Assembly (NCBI GenBank): GCA_036571765.1
Contig: BROE01000004.1
Span: 4,804,453-4,868,452, forward strand
DNA: 64,000 bases
Reading direction: 5' to 3'
Source of the DNA: Plecoglossus altivelis
Taxonomy: Eukaryota; Chordata; Actinopteri; Osmeriformes; Plecoglossidae
A program made the translations under genes and the position numbers. Under the pieces are notes generated by a model that saw nothing but the letters and a program-made list of their open reading frames with translations, made no database searches and was not told where the DNA came from. Positions 1-10,536 of the stretch are shown here, in pieces (within the stretch, counting starts at the first letter, position 1; every line of letters starts with the position of its first letter).

Positions 1-577
1 TTTGGACCCCAAATTGCCTTAGTCAGGGATTCAGTTAACAAAACAGATAAAAGAACAGACATTTCATTAGTGGGTCAAAAAGAAAAACGGATCAATTGTG
101 AGTTGTTCAGAGTTGTCAGTGCTGCCCTCTATTGGCAATAAAATGTACAACATCGGAAAATAATTTAGAGCAGTTTAATAAATTAATGGAAGGTGATGGA
201 TGAAACAATCTCGAACTCAAATAATGAAATCCATAATTTTGGTGAATAATGTCATCCGCATTCCATACAGTAATAAATGAGTACAAAATGTTACACAATA
301 AGAGCATTCAAAACAATCGGGCTAAGCCCTTGAATAACAGTACATTTTATAGTTGGAGAGTCATTGTCTACAGCATGTATCTTCTTGGATATCTTATAGG
401 CATAGTCTACAATGAAAGTTGGCAATAAATAACAACTATTGTTTTTCAAATAGTTCCCGTTCAAGGAAAAAGCAATCCATAAATCTGAAAACAAATGCAT
501 TTCGTTTTGTGCAGTGAAAATGGCAATATGAAATTACAACATTTCAAATATGTCGGAGGACTGAAAAACGATGGCAG
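1..577 (-). other. PIGH 3' UTR and downstream flank
   Basis: AT-rich sequence after the PIGH stop codon, with no convincing ORF. A possible minus-strand ATTAAA polyadenylation signal lies at 174-179, about 400 bases past the stop. No other gene was recognised. Confidence 0.4.
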
Positions 578-1636
578 CTAAGCAGCTTTGTTGTCAAGAC
601 TATCGGGACAGGCAAGAATCTCCTGGCAGCTTTTGTAGACTTTCACCAGGCAGTTCAGTCGTGGTTTTGAACTCTGGAAAAAAAGTAGTCTATCGTTAAA
701 AGGGGATTTTTGACCTCAGAGCAGAGACTCCCCAAAACGTCAACAATCCTTAAAACAATCGTAACAGGTTTAGCAGTGGTCTACAAAGCTCACCTGAAAC
801 AATGGCACTACGCTAGACACAGCTTCAGGGTTGGAGGAATCCTTCAGAAGGATGCACAGGTAATAGATGATGCTTTGCTGTAACAAATGATCAAAACGCA
901 CTTATCCATCCGTTCGTAAATCTTAAGGGTGCCGCTGATGCCACCTGTCGATGAGTTTATCAAAATAATGATACTTGAACTGGGAGAGGTACTCGAGTTG
1001 GCTAGCGTCACCTTACCATGTGAACAGCTTCATTGATCACTATGTCTTTGATTTTGCTCATCTCTATGAAGGTGGTGCTTTCACGGCCAGACGCGTAGCT
1101 GGAAGACACTTGAACACCCAGCGAGCCGATGACCAGCAAGGTCTCGTGGTCAATTTTGACCAAATGGATGTGAATCATCATTCCAATGAGTGTGACCACG
1201 ATGGCACTGGACAAAACAGCAGTATTCTGGAATGAAGAGAGGACGACAGGGGGGAAAAAGTTACTTTAGTGACGTATTTAGGGCTATCTAGTTAAATAAA
1301 AGGAAATTCCCAAAGCAATACGACCCCTGAAATAACTAGATTAGTTGCGCCTGCAAACCAAGCTGCAGTGGATGCCATTCGAGTCCTTCTCCCTTAATGT
1401 CACATATTTGTCAATGCACACAGGTGAAAGTGTCATACTATGCCATCATAAACACTTACCTCTGTGAAGAAAAACACGGCATAAGCAAACAGCCACACCG
1501 CACAGGTATACACCATTATTTTGCCTATGGACACTTTGGCCGCGCTGATTGTGAATTCCCTACAAAAACTTGAATGGCTTTGGCAGTCAAGAGTTATTAT
1601 TTTCCCATCGATGTCGCTGAAAACTTCTTCTTCCAT
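578..1636 (-). CDS. pigh: PIGH, subunit of the GPI-GlcNAc transferase
   Basis: Subunit H of the ER GPI-N-acetylglucosaminyltransferase, which starts GPI-anchor synthesis by moving GlcNAc from UDP-GlcNAc to phosphatidylinositol. Four exons, read on the minus strand: 1636-1460, 1226-1017, 877-794 and 673-578. All have GT-AG borders, all introns are phase 0, and the product is 188 aa, the length I remember for human PIGH. The protein starts MEEEVFSDIDGK. A hydrophobic stretch at about residues 40-75, split by intron 1, fits the membrane hairpin. Exon 2 carries the family signature SYASGRESTTFIEM followed by KDIVINEAVHM. Exon 3 has IIYYLCILLKD and exon 4 has VYKSCQEILA. The start codon was chosen because an upstream in-frame ATG at 1657 would add seven residues absent from the family. 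No defect was seen. Confidence 0.95.
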
Positions 1637-3093
1637 ACTGAAATATAGGGAGTTCACGATCCACTATCGCTAACTAGCTTGTACGGGATGTCAGGTTTGG
1701 CGTGTGTGCACGCTGGCTAGCTAGAGCGCCAACTTGAAAGTAAAGCTGTAAAACAGGATCTCCACAATTGTAGCTAACCAGCTAACATATCTTACTGAAG
1801 TGTTCGCTTACGCTGGAATAAAAAGGCGAGAAATCGACCAATATATTGATATTCCGTGACCCAAACTAGGACAGAATAAATGTGAAAAGCTCGTTGACCT
1901 TCTTTCGGAAATTTATAAATTTCCAGTGCATTGTGTGGAATGAAGTCACATTTAGTTTTTGCTTTACGGACGATGATTTTATTAATCAAAAAAAGAGTCT
2001 CTGTAAGACCAAGAAACATACTTAATAATATTTAAATCATGTTAAAATGTGTGCATTTGTGAAATTATTCTTTAGTCTTTCATGTAACATTACTACCATT
2101 ACTGAAAATACTACATTTCCCAGAATACCGCAAGACTTAAGTTAGGCTACCTTTGACCTCCTGGACGTTGGATGAAAACAAGCCGATCAGCTGATGTAAA
2201 CTGGCAACAACATCCAAAAAGATCCAGCTGTCGGGTAGCGAAATTATCCATTATAGACATCAAAATAACGGTGTCTTTATTTTTCCAAACAGCACTATTT
2301 TAAAACTTAATGATTCCATTAAAAGGCTGACATCTATTCGTGTACTGTAGCAACATTTTGGGTCAGGAAAGAGGGGCGATGTGTTTAGTCGGTACAACTG
2401 GCTAGCTAACTAGCAAGCTAACCCGCTACCAATAAGCTAGGTCAGTGGTTGTTGCTACATGAAGGTTGCTTTTGGGTTGAATCTCATGAAATGTACATTT
2501 TATGTGAGTTGAGGAAATTGAATAACTAGAGCTAGTCACCTCATCGTCTTATGGTCTGCTGGAAGATTTTCACAGACCCACTTAGATCTAATTTTAGATT
2601 CTAGTGATGTGATACTAGTGATCAAGCACTACAGTAGTGACTAGTGTTTGATATTGTTGGTAAACAGTTTCAAAACTCTTCACTCCGCTTGCCAGTAATA
2701 CATGATCTTTTTTTGCTGCCGATTTTGACATCGATGTACTGTATGCCAGGGAGTTGCCTTTGCTTTATCGTTAAATATGCAGAGAAGCGTGTAGCACACT
2801 CAAGCATGCTTTTGTCTGTTCATATCTGAATATTTAATCCTAGCTTCAAGCTAGTCCTTCATTTTTAACTATAAATTGAGTGAGTGTTGTAAGGACATAA
2901 AGAAGAAGACGACAAGAATGTGCTAGGGAATCCAAATTCAGTTGACTGCCCAACCAAGAGGATTCATCAACGGTTTTATTCCTAGTTAAAAAACCAGTTC
3001 GATTTGGCAATCTGTGTGCTTGTTTGTAGAACACCTTACAGTAAGAATTCAAGCAGGGTTATAATTGCAAAGGAGTTTTTTGAGCTAGACAAG
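1637..3093. promoter_or_regulatory. Shared upstream region of PIGH (-) and ZFYVE1 (+)
   Basis: The two start codons point away from each other and are 1457 bases apart, so the promoters of both genes and any 5' UTR exons must lie here. I could not place transcription starts or a 5' UTR intron. Repeated gctagctaac-like motifs occur near 1720-1790 and 2398-2440. No coding potential was seen apart from short chance ORFs. Confidence 0.5.
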
Positions 3094-5313
3094 ATGAGCG
3101 GGCAAGGTCCACCTCTAGATAGGGACATGAACACCGTCCTGGTTTGTCAGGAAAGCTACGCTTGCGGCGGCTCCGACGAGGCTACGTTCGAGTGTGATGA
3201 GTGTGGCAGCCTGCAGTGCGTCCGCTGCGAGCTGGAGCTCCACCGACAGGAGCGCATGAGGAACCACGACAGGGTCCGCATCGCCCCGGGACACGTCCCC
3301 TTTTGTGACTCCTGTAAGGGGGACGGAGGTCTGGTGGTGAACGGCGGGCGGCTTCGAGCGGTGGTTCGCTGCCAGGGCTGTAAGATCAACCTGTGTCTGG
3401 ACTGCCAGAAACGCACCCACAGTGGAGTGAACAAGAGGAAGCACCGCCTCACCCCTTATCCTCCGGTCAACACGGCCCAGGACAGGAGTCTGACAGCTGG
3501 GGACGGAGAGATGGAGGCCCTGAAGGCCAAACTGGAGAAGGTGTGCAGCTTCCTCCTGGTCGATGAGAAGGAGGAGATGCAGGTAAGCGAAAGAGACGCG
3601 CGATCCTTTCCGGAGACTCGAGTCACGGTGATGATTCGGAGCAGAAAGATGAATGCTTCCTGCTCTCTTCCTCCAGCTGATCGATGAGGAGGACTTTGTG
3701 AGCAGACTGAGCTGCATGCCAGACGAGCTCCTAAAGGTGGTGTCCATCTTTGGGAACACTGGAGAAGGGAAGTCCCATACCCTGAACCATACCTTCTTCC
3801 TGGGCAGGGAGGTGTTCAAAACCTCCCCTACCCAGGAATCTTGCACGGTGGGGGTGTGGGCAGCCATGGATCCCATCCACAGGGTTGTGGTCATTGACAC
3901 AGAAGGCCTGCTGGGATCAGGTAAGGAACACAGACAGAGGAGCCATGTTAAGTCACAGACACTGTATTACAGGAGATATCTTAACGGGGTAAGCCGAATT
4001 CTGAGTGTTCCTTGTAATCGGTCAACAGGAAGCAACCAGGGCCAGCGTACCCGCCTTCTCCTCAAAGTCCTGGCCATCTCCGACCTGGTCATCTACCGCA
4101 CCCACGCCGACCGTCTCCACGACGACCTCTTCAAGTTCCTCGGCGACGCTTCGGACGCCTACCTGAAGCACTTCACCAGGGAGCTGAAGGCCACCACGGC
4201 TCGCTGTGGGCTGGACGTCCCTTTGTCCACCCTCGGCCCTGCTGTCATCATCTTCCACGAGACTGTTCACACCAAGCTACTGGGCTCAGGTACCGCACGC
4301 TGAAGCAAGACCCACTGGGCTGCTGGGTTGAATACCGCCTAATGAAAATGGCCTCTTAGTTTGAGACCACACCTGTGTTTCGAAATGCTGTCTCAACATA
4401 GTGTCTCCTGTTCTAAAAGTGTGTTTGCTTTATTTGCTGTTTGATTGGCTTCGGTCTTATCCTCCTTTTGATTGTTTCTCCTTTATTTCTCGTTCTTATC
4501 CCCACTCTTGTCCTCCCTCCCTCCCTCCCTCCAGACAAGCCATCCGAGTCGGCCGAGCGTCTCCTCCAGGAGCGTTTCAGGAAGCTGGGTCTTTTCCCCG
4601 AAGCATTTAGTTCCATCCAGTACCGTGGGACTCGAACCTACAACCCTCCTACAGACTTTAGCGGTCTGCTGCGGAGTCTAGAGCAGCAGCTGGACAACAA
4701 CACCACGCGCTCCCCGCGTTCGGCTAGCGTCATATACAAGGCCCTGCAGGTAGGCCTCTGTGTGTGTTCATGTGGAAGTAATGTGTGAAAGTATATGTTG
4801 ATATAAGAATACATGATAAGAATACAGTTGATTTGTTTTTATGAGGGTGGTTGGTACACTGTGTTCTCTTTATCAGGCGCTGAGTGAGCGCTTCAGCGGG
4901 GATATCCCAGACGAGCACCTAGCCAGCAACTCCTTCTTCCCAGATGAATACTTCACCTGCTCCAGCCTTTGCCTCAGCTGTGGGTGAGTGGCTGTCTTTC
5001 TGGGTTCCCCCCCCCTTCCCCCACCCCCAAAAAAAGTAGTCATAATTTGATTTCCACCTGCAACTGCACTCAAATGTTCTACCACTGATCCATCCCCCTC
5101 CAGTTGGATGTTTTGTCTGTGCAGCTCTCTGCCATGTTGGTCAACGTGCCTGTGTGTCTTCCTGTGTGTGTGGCTGTGTGTCAGGTCTGGCTGTAAGAAC
5201 AGCATGAACCACCTGAAGGAAGACGTGGATCACGAAGCCAAACATCGCTGCCGCTACTCTGCACAGTATGATAATCGCATCTACACCTGCAAGGTAGGAT
5301 CAGATCCTCACCA

Positions 5314-5345
<32 letters not shown>

Positions 5346-8300
5346 CAAAAACTGAGAGTGATACATATAACTGAGTACGATAACCTTGTTTTTGAATTAA
5401 AATTTAGATGGACTTGTTTCTAGGATAATTGGTTTATCTAGTCACATAACTTATTTAAGAAATATAATCACGTGAAATTGAAAGTGAATAACAGTGGCAG
5501 GCAAACATACTTGTTAGGATCAGCAAGCTCATCACTCATACATTTTTGCACATAATTTGATTTGTAGGCATTTTTACAGTGCGTTAACCTGCCACCAATC
5601 AGAATCTCTGTGCTTTTCTTCTCAGGCCTGCTACGAGGGAGGGAAGGAGGTGATTGTGGTTCCCAAGACGACAGCTTCCTCTGACTCCCCTTGGTTTGGT
5701 CTGGCTATCTACGCCTGGTCTGGGTAAGGACTGACAACACGTTTCTGCTGTCAACGGGAAGGCGTTAGAAAGCAATCATCGCCTTTCATGAAGACACGGG
5801 AATGACAACATTTTCCCTCCCAGAGAGTAAAACTCCTGACTGCGTGTTTTAATGGACCAGGTATGTGATCGAGTGTCCGAACTGCGGGGTGATCATAGCA
5901 GAAGTAGGCAAAGTAACTGTATGTGTATTGCAGGACCCAGTGGATTCAGTGGTCAGTTGACTGAGATCCAGACACATTTAGGCCTCGGGCGTAGGACTCG
6001 TCGACACTCGCTGAGCACAGTACCTCATGTCTCGAGCAGGTGTCTAGAAGAAATAGCATTCGAAGCGGTCAGCTGAAAGGGTCGGACACGGTCATGGTCA
6101 CAGTGTTATCAGCGTTGAAAAAGCATCTGCTAAATGAACACATGATGGTCAGTGTATGATCCCAGTATTGGTGATTAATCTGTCACATCAATAGGGACCC
6201 AGGGGTGTCAAAAACCACTAGGTCCTAACCGGCAGAAGGGCCGGCTGTGCCATTGAAAAACGTGCATTTTGATGCTTTCGCCTGCTTTCCAGCCACACTC
6301 TGTATTCTATATTGAAGGGGTTGCTTATCCCCAGGCTTATTGATGTATAATTGCAGCTTTTCAAGACCTCGAGGACCAGAGGGTTTGAACACACCCGGAN
6401 NNNNNNNNNNNNNNNNNNNNNNNNNNNNNNNNNNNNNNNNNNNNNNNNNNNNNNNNNNNNNNNNNNNNNNNNNNNNNNNNNNNNNNNNNNNNNNNNNNNN
6501 NNNNNNNNNNNNNNNNNNNNNNNNNNNNNNNNNNNNNNNNNNNNNNNNNNNNNNNNNNNNNNNNNNNNNNNNNNNNNNNNNNNNNNNNNNNNNNNNNNNN
6601 NNNNNNNNNNNNNNNNNNNNNNNNNNNNNNNNNNNNNNNNNNNNNNNNNNNNNNNNNNNNNNNNNNNNNNNNNNNNNNNNNNNNNNNNNNNNNNNNNNNN
6701 NNNNNNNNNNNNNNNNNNNNNNNNNNNNNNNNNNNNNNNNNNNNNNNNNNNNNNNNNNNNNNNNNNNNNNNNNNNNNNNNNNNNNNNNNNNNNNNNNNNN
6801 NNNNNNNNNNNNNNNNNNNNNNNNNNNNNNNNNNNNNNNNNNNNNNNNNNNNNNNNNNNNNNNNNNNNNNNNNNNNNNNNNNNNNNNNNNNNNNNNNNNN
6901 NNNNNNNNNNNNNNNNNNNNNNNNNNNNNNNNNNNNNNNNNNNNNNNNNNNNNNNNNNNNNNNNNNNNNNNNNNNNNNNNNNNNNNNNNNNNNNNNNNNN
7001 NNNNNNNNNNNNNNNNNNNNNNNNNNNNNNNNNNNNNNNNNNNNNNNNNNNNNNNNNNNNNNNNNNNNNNNNNNNNNNNNNNNNNNNNNNNNNNNNNCTC
7101 TCTCCCCCAGTCTGACGGGTTCCTGAAAGACAACAACAATGCAGCCCAGAGGTTGCTGGATGGGGTCAACTACATCTCCCAGTCTGTGTCTGAGCTGAGC
7201 GTCAAGCCTGCCAAGGCCGTCACTTCCTGGCTCACGGACCAGATCGCTCCGGCTTACTGGAAACCCAACTCTCTCATCCTGGTGAGGGTCAACACACACA
7301 CACACACACCCCTATACACCACATACTAATGTGACTGAAGATGGGTGTAGGGAAAACGACATGCAAATCATCTCTTTAACTTGCACTTTCTTGCTGTTGG
7401 AATGAACCAAATTTGTCCCATACATATGATATATACCATCATCATATATAGTTCCAAAATGTCTCCATGTGTGTAGAAATGCTACACCTGTGGGGAGGTG
7501 TTCCAGGAGAACGACAACAAGCACCACTGCCGTGCCTGTGGCGAGGGCTTCTGCGATGCCTGCTCGTCCAAGAGCCGCCCTGTCCCAGAGAGGGGGTGGG
7601 GCCTCGCCCCTGTCAGGGTCTGTGACGCTTGCTTCCACAACAGGGGCATCCCCACAGGTAGGAGGCTCCTCATCTGTGCTGTCTGTAGTCCTGATGTTGG
7701 AGCTGAGGTCTGAGTTACTGGCTGCACCCTCTGGTTGGACTACAGAGCGGTCTGTGGCAGCAACACTGGAACACTGTTAGCTTTTCTGGGTCTTTATTAG
7801 AAGAACTTGCGTTACCTCAAGGAAGTTGTACTGACTATAGGAAATATTTATTTATGTCTTTTAGTGAAAGCATCTTGCTATGGGAATGAAATGACAGTAC
7901 CTCAGTACAGAGTTAGGACCAATATAACAGTGGACAGGTCTTTTATCCACTTATCCCTTCAACCTTTTCCTCCAACTTGTAAATTTGAATGTAAACTTGA
8001 ATTTGAATGTAAACTTGAATTGGAATGTAAATATCCTGCTTGCTGGTGTGTGCAGAGCTTCTGGATGCTGCGTTGGAGGAGGAGGGGGGTACGTTGATAG
8101 CCAGGAGGGTTGGGGAGGCGGTTCAAAACACCCTGGGAGCAGTCGTCACAGCTATAGACATCCCTTTGGGTGAGTCTGCCCACAGCCTCACCTGCCAACA
8201 ACACCGCAAGCTCCATCCAACACCTGCTGTACCTGCACAAACACAATAGCTCACTTCCTGACGTTGTGTCCTTTGAACTCTGACCCCCCCTCCCCCAGGC

Positions 8301-8531
8301 CTGGTGAAGGACGCGGCGCGCCCAGCGTACTGGGTCCCCGACCAGGACATCCGCTGCTGCTGCGAGTGCCAGCGCAACTTCTCCTCCCGTCTGTCCATCC
8401 ACCACTGCCGTGCCTGCGGCCAGGGCGTGTGCGACGACTGCTCCCCCGAGCGCCGCGCCGTGCCCTCCAGGGGCTGGGACCACCCCGTGCGCGTCTGTAA
8501 TGGATGCTTCCAGAAGCCTGCGGAGCTCTAG
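3094..8531 (+). CDS. zfyve1: ZFYVE1 (DFCP1), double FYVE-finger protein
   Basis: An ER, Golgi and lipid-droplet protein that binds PI3P and marks omegasomes, the sites of autophagosome formation. Exons: 3094-3582, 3677-3920, 4029-4289, 4535-4749, 4877-4983, 5185-5293, 5626-5723, 5861-5990 (damaged), 7111-7281, 7477-7657, 8056-8169 and 8299-8531. All intact exons join in phase, giving about 779 aa against 777 remembered for human. Cys/His-rich zinc-binding modules fill residues 1-145. A P-loop GNTGEGKS lies at about 189-196. The two FYVE fingers are at about 605-660 and 715-777, carrying KHHCRACGEGFC and HHCRACGQGVC. The start is the ATG opening MSGQGPPLDRDMNTVLV; the ORF runs further upstream but that part does not resemble the family. 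An N gap lies in the intron after the damaged exon. Confidence 0.95.
5314..5341. repeat. (AC)n microsatellite in ZFYVE1 intron 6
   Basis: An uninterrupted AC tract that begins 20 bases after the splice donor of ZFYVE1 exon 6. Confidence 0.95.
5861..5990 (+). CDS. zfyve1: ZFYVE1 exon 8, broken by several small indels
   Basis: The acceptor (ggaccag) and the first codons, reading YVIECPNCGV, are intact. The frame then fails. Recognisable pieces appear in shifting frames: a SRQ-like stretch near 5900, GACCCAGTGGATTCAGTGGTC (D-P-V-D-S-V-V) at about 5935-5955, then ACTGAGATCCAG, then a CCT-GGG remnant before the donor gtagga at 5991. Most differences look like extra bases. The exon lies 410 bases before the N gap, so uncorrected gap-filling reads are the likeliest cause. 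Real inactivation is less likely because all other exons are intact. Confidence 0.75.
6060..6140 (+). mobile_element. SINE tail remnant in ZFYVE1 intron 8
   Basis: Bases 6123-6137 read GCATCTGCTAAATGA, one mismatch from the 3' tail shared by many fish tRNA-derived SINEs (GCGTCTGCTAAATGA). The tRNA-like head is not recognisable, so this is a truncated or decayed copy and its 5' limit is a guess. Confidence 0.45.
6200..6399. mobile_element. Possible hAT-like MITE next to the assembly gap
   Basis: The left end reads CAGGGGTGTCAAAAACCACT. The reverse complement of the sequence just before the N gap begins TCCGGGTGTGTTCAAACC. The two match as imperfect terminal inverted repeats of about 25-30 bases, of a kind common in fish non-autonomous DNA transposons. 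There is no coding sequence inside. The right end may be cut off by the gap, and target-site duplications could not be confirmed. Confidence 0.4.
6400..7097. other. Assembly gap of 698 Ns
   Basis: A run of N inside ZFYVE1 intron 8. The flanking exon phases agree, so no ZFYVE1 coding exon needs to be hidden here. Confidence 0.99.
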
Positions 8532-9960
8532 CAGGAAAAGGAGCACAGCGATGTCGTGGACAGTCCTCACGACAGCATGGCTCCTGAAACCCCTTTCCCC
8601 TTCTGAAACCCCTTTCCCCCTCGTCCATCTCTCTCTCTCTCTCACTCTCTCTCTCTGTGGCCCTGTGTGCAAGCTGGTAAGATTAGATGAAAGTTTGCCT
8701 CTCACTGCTGACACTGATGTTAACTCACCACCAATCTAGCTCTCTGTATTCAGGCCTTTGGGGGCAGCTCTGTCGCTAAAGACCACTTCTCACATAAACG
8801 CTATGGTATCTTGTTCAGACAGAAGTGGGATAACTAGATACGATTGCTGGGCTGAGGGGAGGGGCTTATTTGGCCCCAGACTCCCAGTCACCCCAGAAGG
8901 AGCGTAGGGACACATCTCTTTAAAGCCCCGCCCCCTTTCATCACCTGCCTTCATTCATCTCAGCGCCCGCTAAACAAACACATTATGATGGTGAGAGACA
9001 GAGAAAATGGGAATCAGATTCAAAAGTGAGATCACACACAGTTCTGACGTTCCCTGCAGCCCTATCAAATCTGTTTGGGTCGATGCACAGAAAACCTGAA
9101 TTCCCAGACAATCTACATGGCTGTAGTTAGACCCCCTGCAGGAGAGGAGGGTCCCACTGGAAGCAGCAGTAGCAGCCTCTTGTGGCCGTGCCTGGTTTAC
9201 CTGGCCCGGTTTACCTGGCCTGGCTTACCTGGCCTGGCCTGGCCTACCTGGCCCGGTTTACCTGGCCCGGTTTACCTGGCCTGGCCTGGCTTACCTGGCC
9301 TGGTTTACCTGGCTTACCTGGCCTGGTTTACCAGGTTTGGACAACAGGTAGAACAGCACCCGGTGTGCATTGCAGCATCACCATGCATTCCACGCTCCGG
9401 TTAGCGACTAGCCCACCTATTTACTTTGATTTAAACGGGTTTAAAGAATGATCAAGTAGCCTTTTGTTGCTGCTTGTCAATCAAATGTTACCGCATATAT
9501 ATAATACATACATATATGGAGGGAAAAACTAAAGTACTATAATGGGAAATGTGTGAGCTTTTTTTAAATGGCAAATTGTTTTGATGTTATACTTCCACTG
9601 GTCTGTAGCAGAGCTAGCTGGAACACAGTAGAGACAGGACACAGCCGACTGGAGGACTTAAACACTAAAGGGCTGGACCCTCAACCTTATTCATCCACGT
9701 TCAAGTATATCAGGAACTGAAAAGAATCATGACAGTATCATCTCAGACAAGCACGTGAATACACTGTCAGTTAGATAAAGCTTTTATGTGTAAAGTAACT
9801 GACTGCAATGGTTCATATTGACAGTCGTTGCTGTGTTGCCATTAGAATGGGAGAGACTGGTGCTTTGAGACAGGGAGAGAACACCGATATCAGATTGAAG
9901 AAATGTATATAATGTCACAGTCCCTGTCATCATGTAATAAACTGGAGACGCTATACATGG
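8532..9960 (+). other. zfyve1: ZFYVE1 3' UTR and polyadenylation signal
   Basis: This follows the ZFYVE1 stop codon at 8529-8531. It holds a TACCTGGCC minisatellite at 9190-9335 and ends near a canonical AATAAA at 9936-9941, the best candidate for the main polyadenylation signal. No other gene was seen in the stretch. Confidence 0.65.
9190..9335. repeat. TACCTGGCC-type minisatellite in the ZFYVE1 3' UTR
   Basis: About ten irregular copies of a TGGTTTACCTGGCC-like unit of 9-14 bases, with variable CCTGG insertions. ORFs across it are repeat artefacts. Confidence 0.9.
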
Positions 9961-10536
9961 TGTGTGTGTGTGTCTACGTATGAAAGCAGAACTCGGAATG
10001 GTTTTTAAAATACAACCTCATTCAGGGAGTTTTTATTCATTTCAAAAACAACACTGACGTCATTAAAAAATCCTATTGTCCGTCTACAATAAACACTTCA
10101 GAATCATGATTGAGTCCATTCAGAACGTTATGTACAAAAACAATTCCTCGCAACCGAAAATGTCAGGAAATCAACTCAAAAGAACCACATCATCGATTGC
10201 ACTTGAAGTGTCCGTGATTCAGCAGGCTAAAGATCTGGGTTCCCCAGCTGCTGAGATCTGACAGAGGGTCAGCTCTGCTTCCACCACAGGTGTGACTCCA
10301 GCGACCAGCCGTAGGACCAGCAGCACCACCTCAGATCCTCACACCCAGGCCCCAGCCTCCACAGCAGGGATAACCCCTCTGCCAGCCAGTCTTACCTAAC
10401 CAGACTTGCAGCCGGGGCAGACGCGAGTGGAGAGTACAGCTACGTCTGATTTAGACCCTTCAGTTAGACCCGTCTTCCCCACTGAATCTCTCAGAGAGGA
10501 CTGCAAGCAGCCTGTCCCAGACCAGGGTCCCCAGTT
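9961..10536 (-). other. dcaf4: DCAF4 3' UTR and minus-strand polyadenylation signal
   Basis: The region between the ZFYVE1 signal and the DCAF4 stop codon at 10537. TTTATT at 10032-10037 gives AATAAA on the minus strand, about 500 bases after the DCAF4 stop and only 90 bases from the ZFYVE1 signal. Confidence 0.65.

Noticed and set aside
3115..3900. A 261-codon minus-strand frame opposite ZFYVE1 exons 1-2
   Set aside because: It is antisense to a clear coding exon and crosses the ZFYVE1 intron without splice signals. GC-rich codon bias explains it.
6225..7329. Frames of 254-329 codons across the N gap
   Set aside because: Most of each translation is N. Only 7111-7281 on the plus strand is a real exon.
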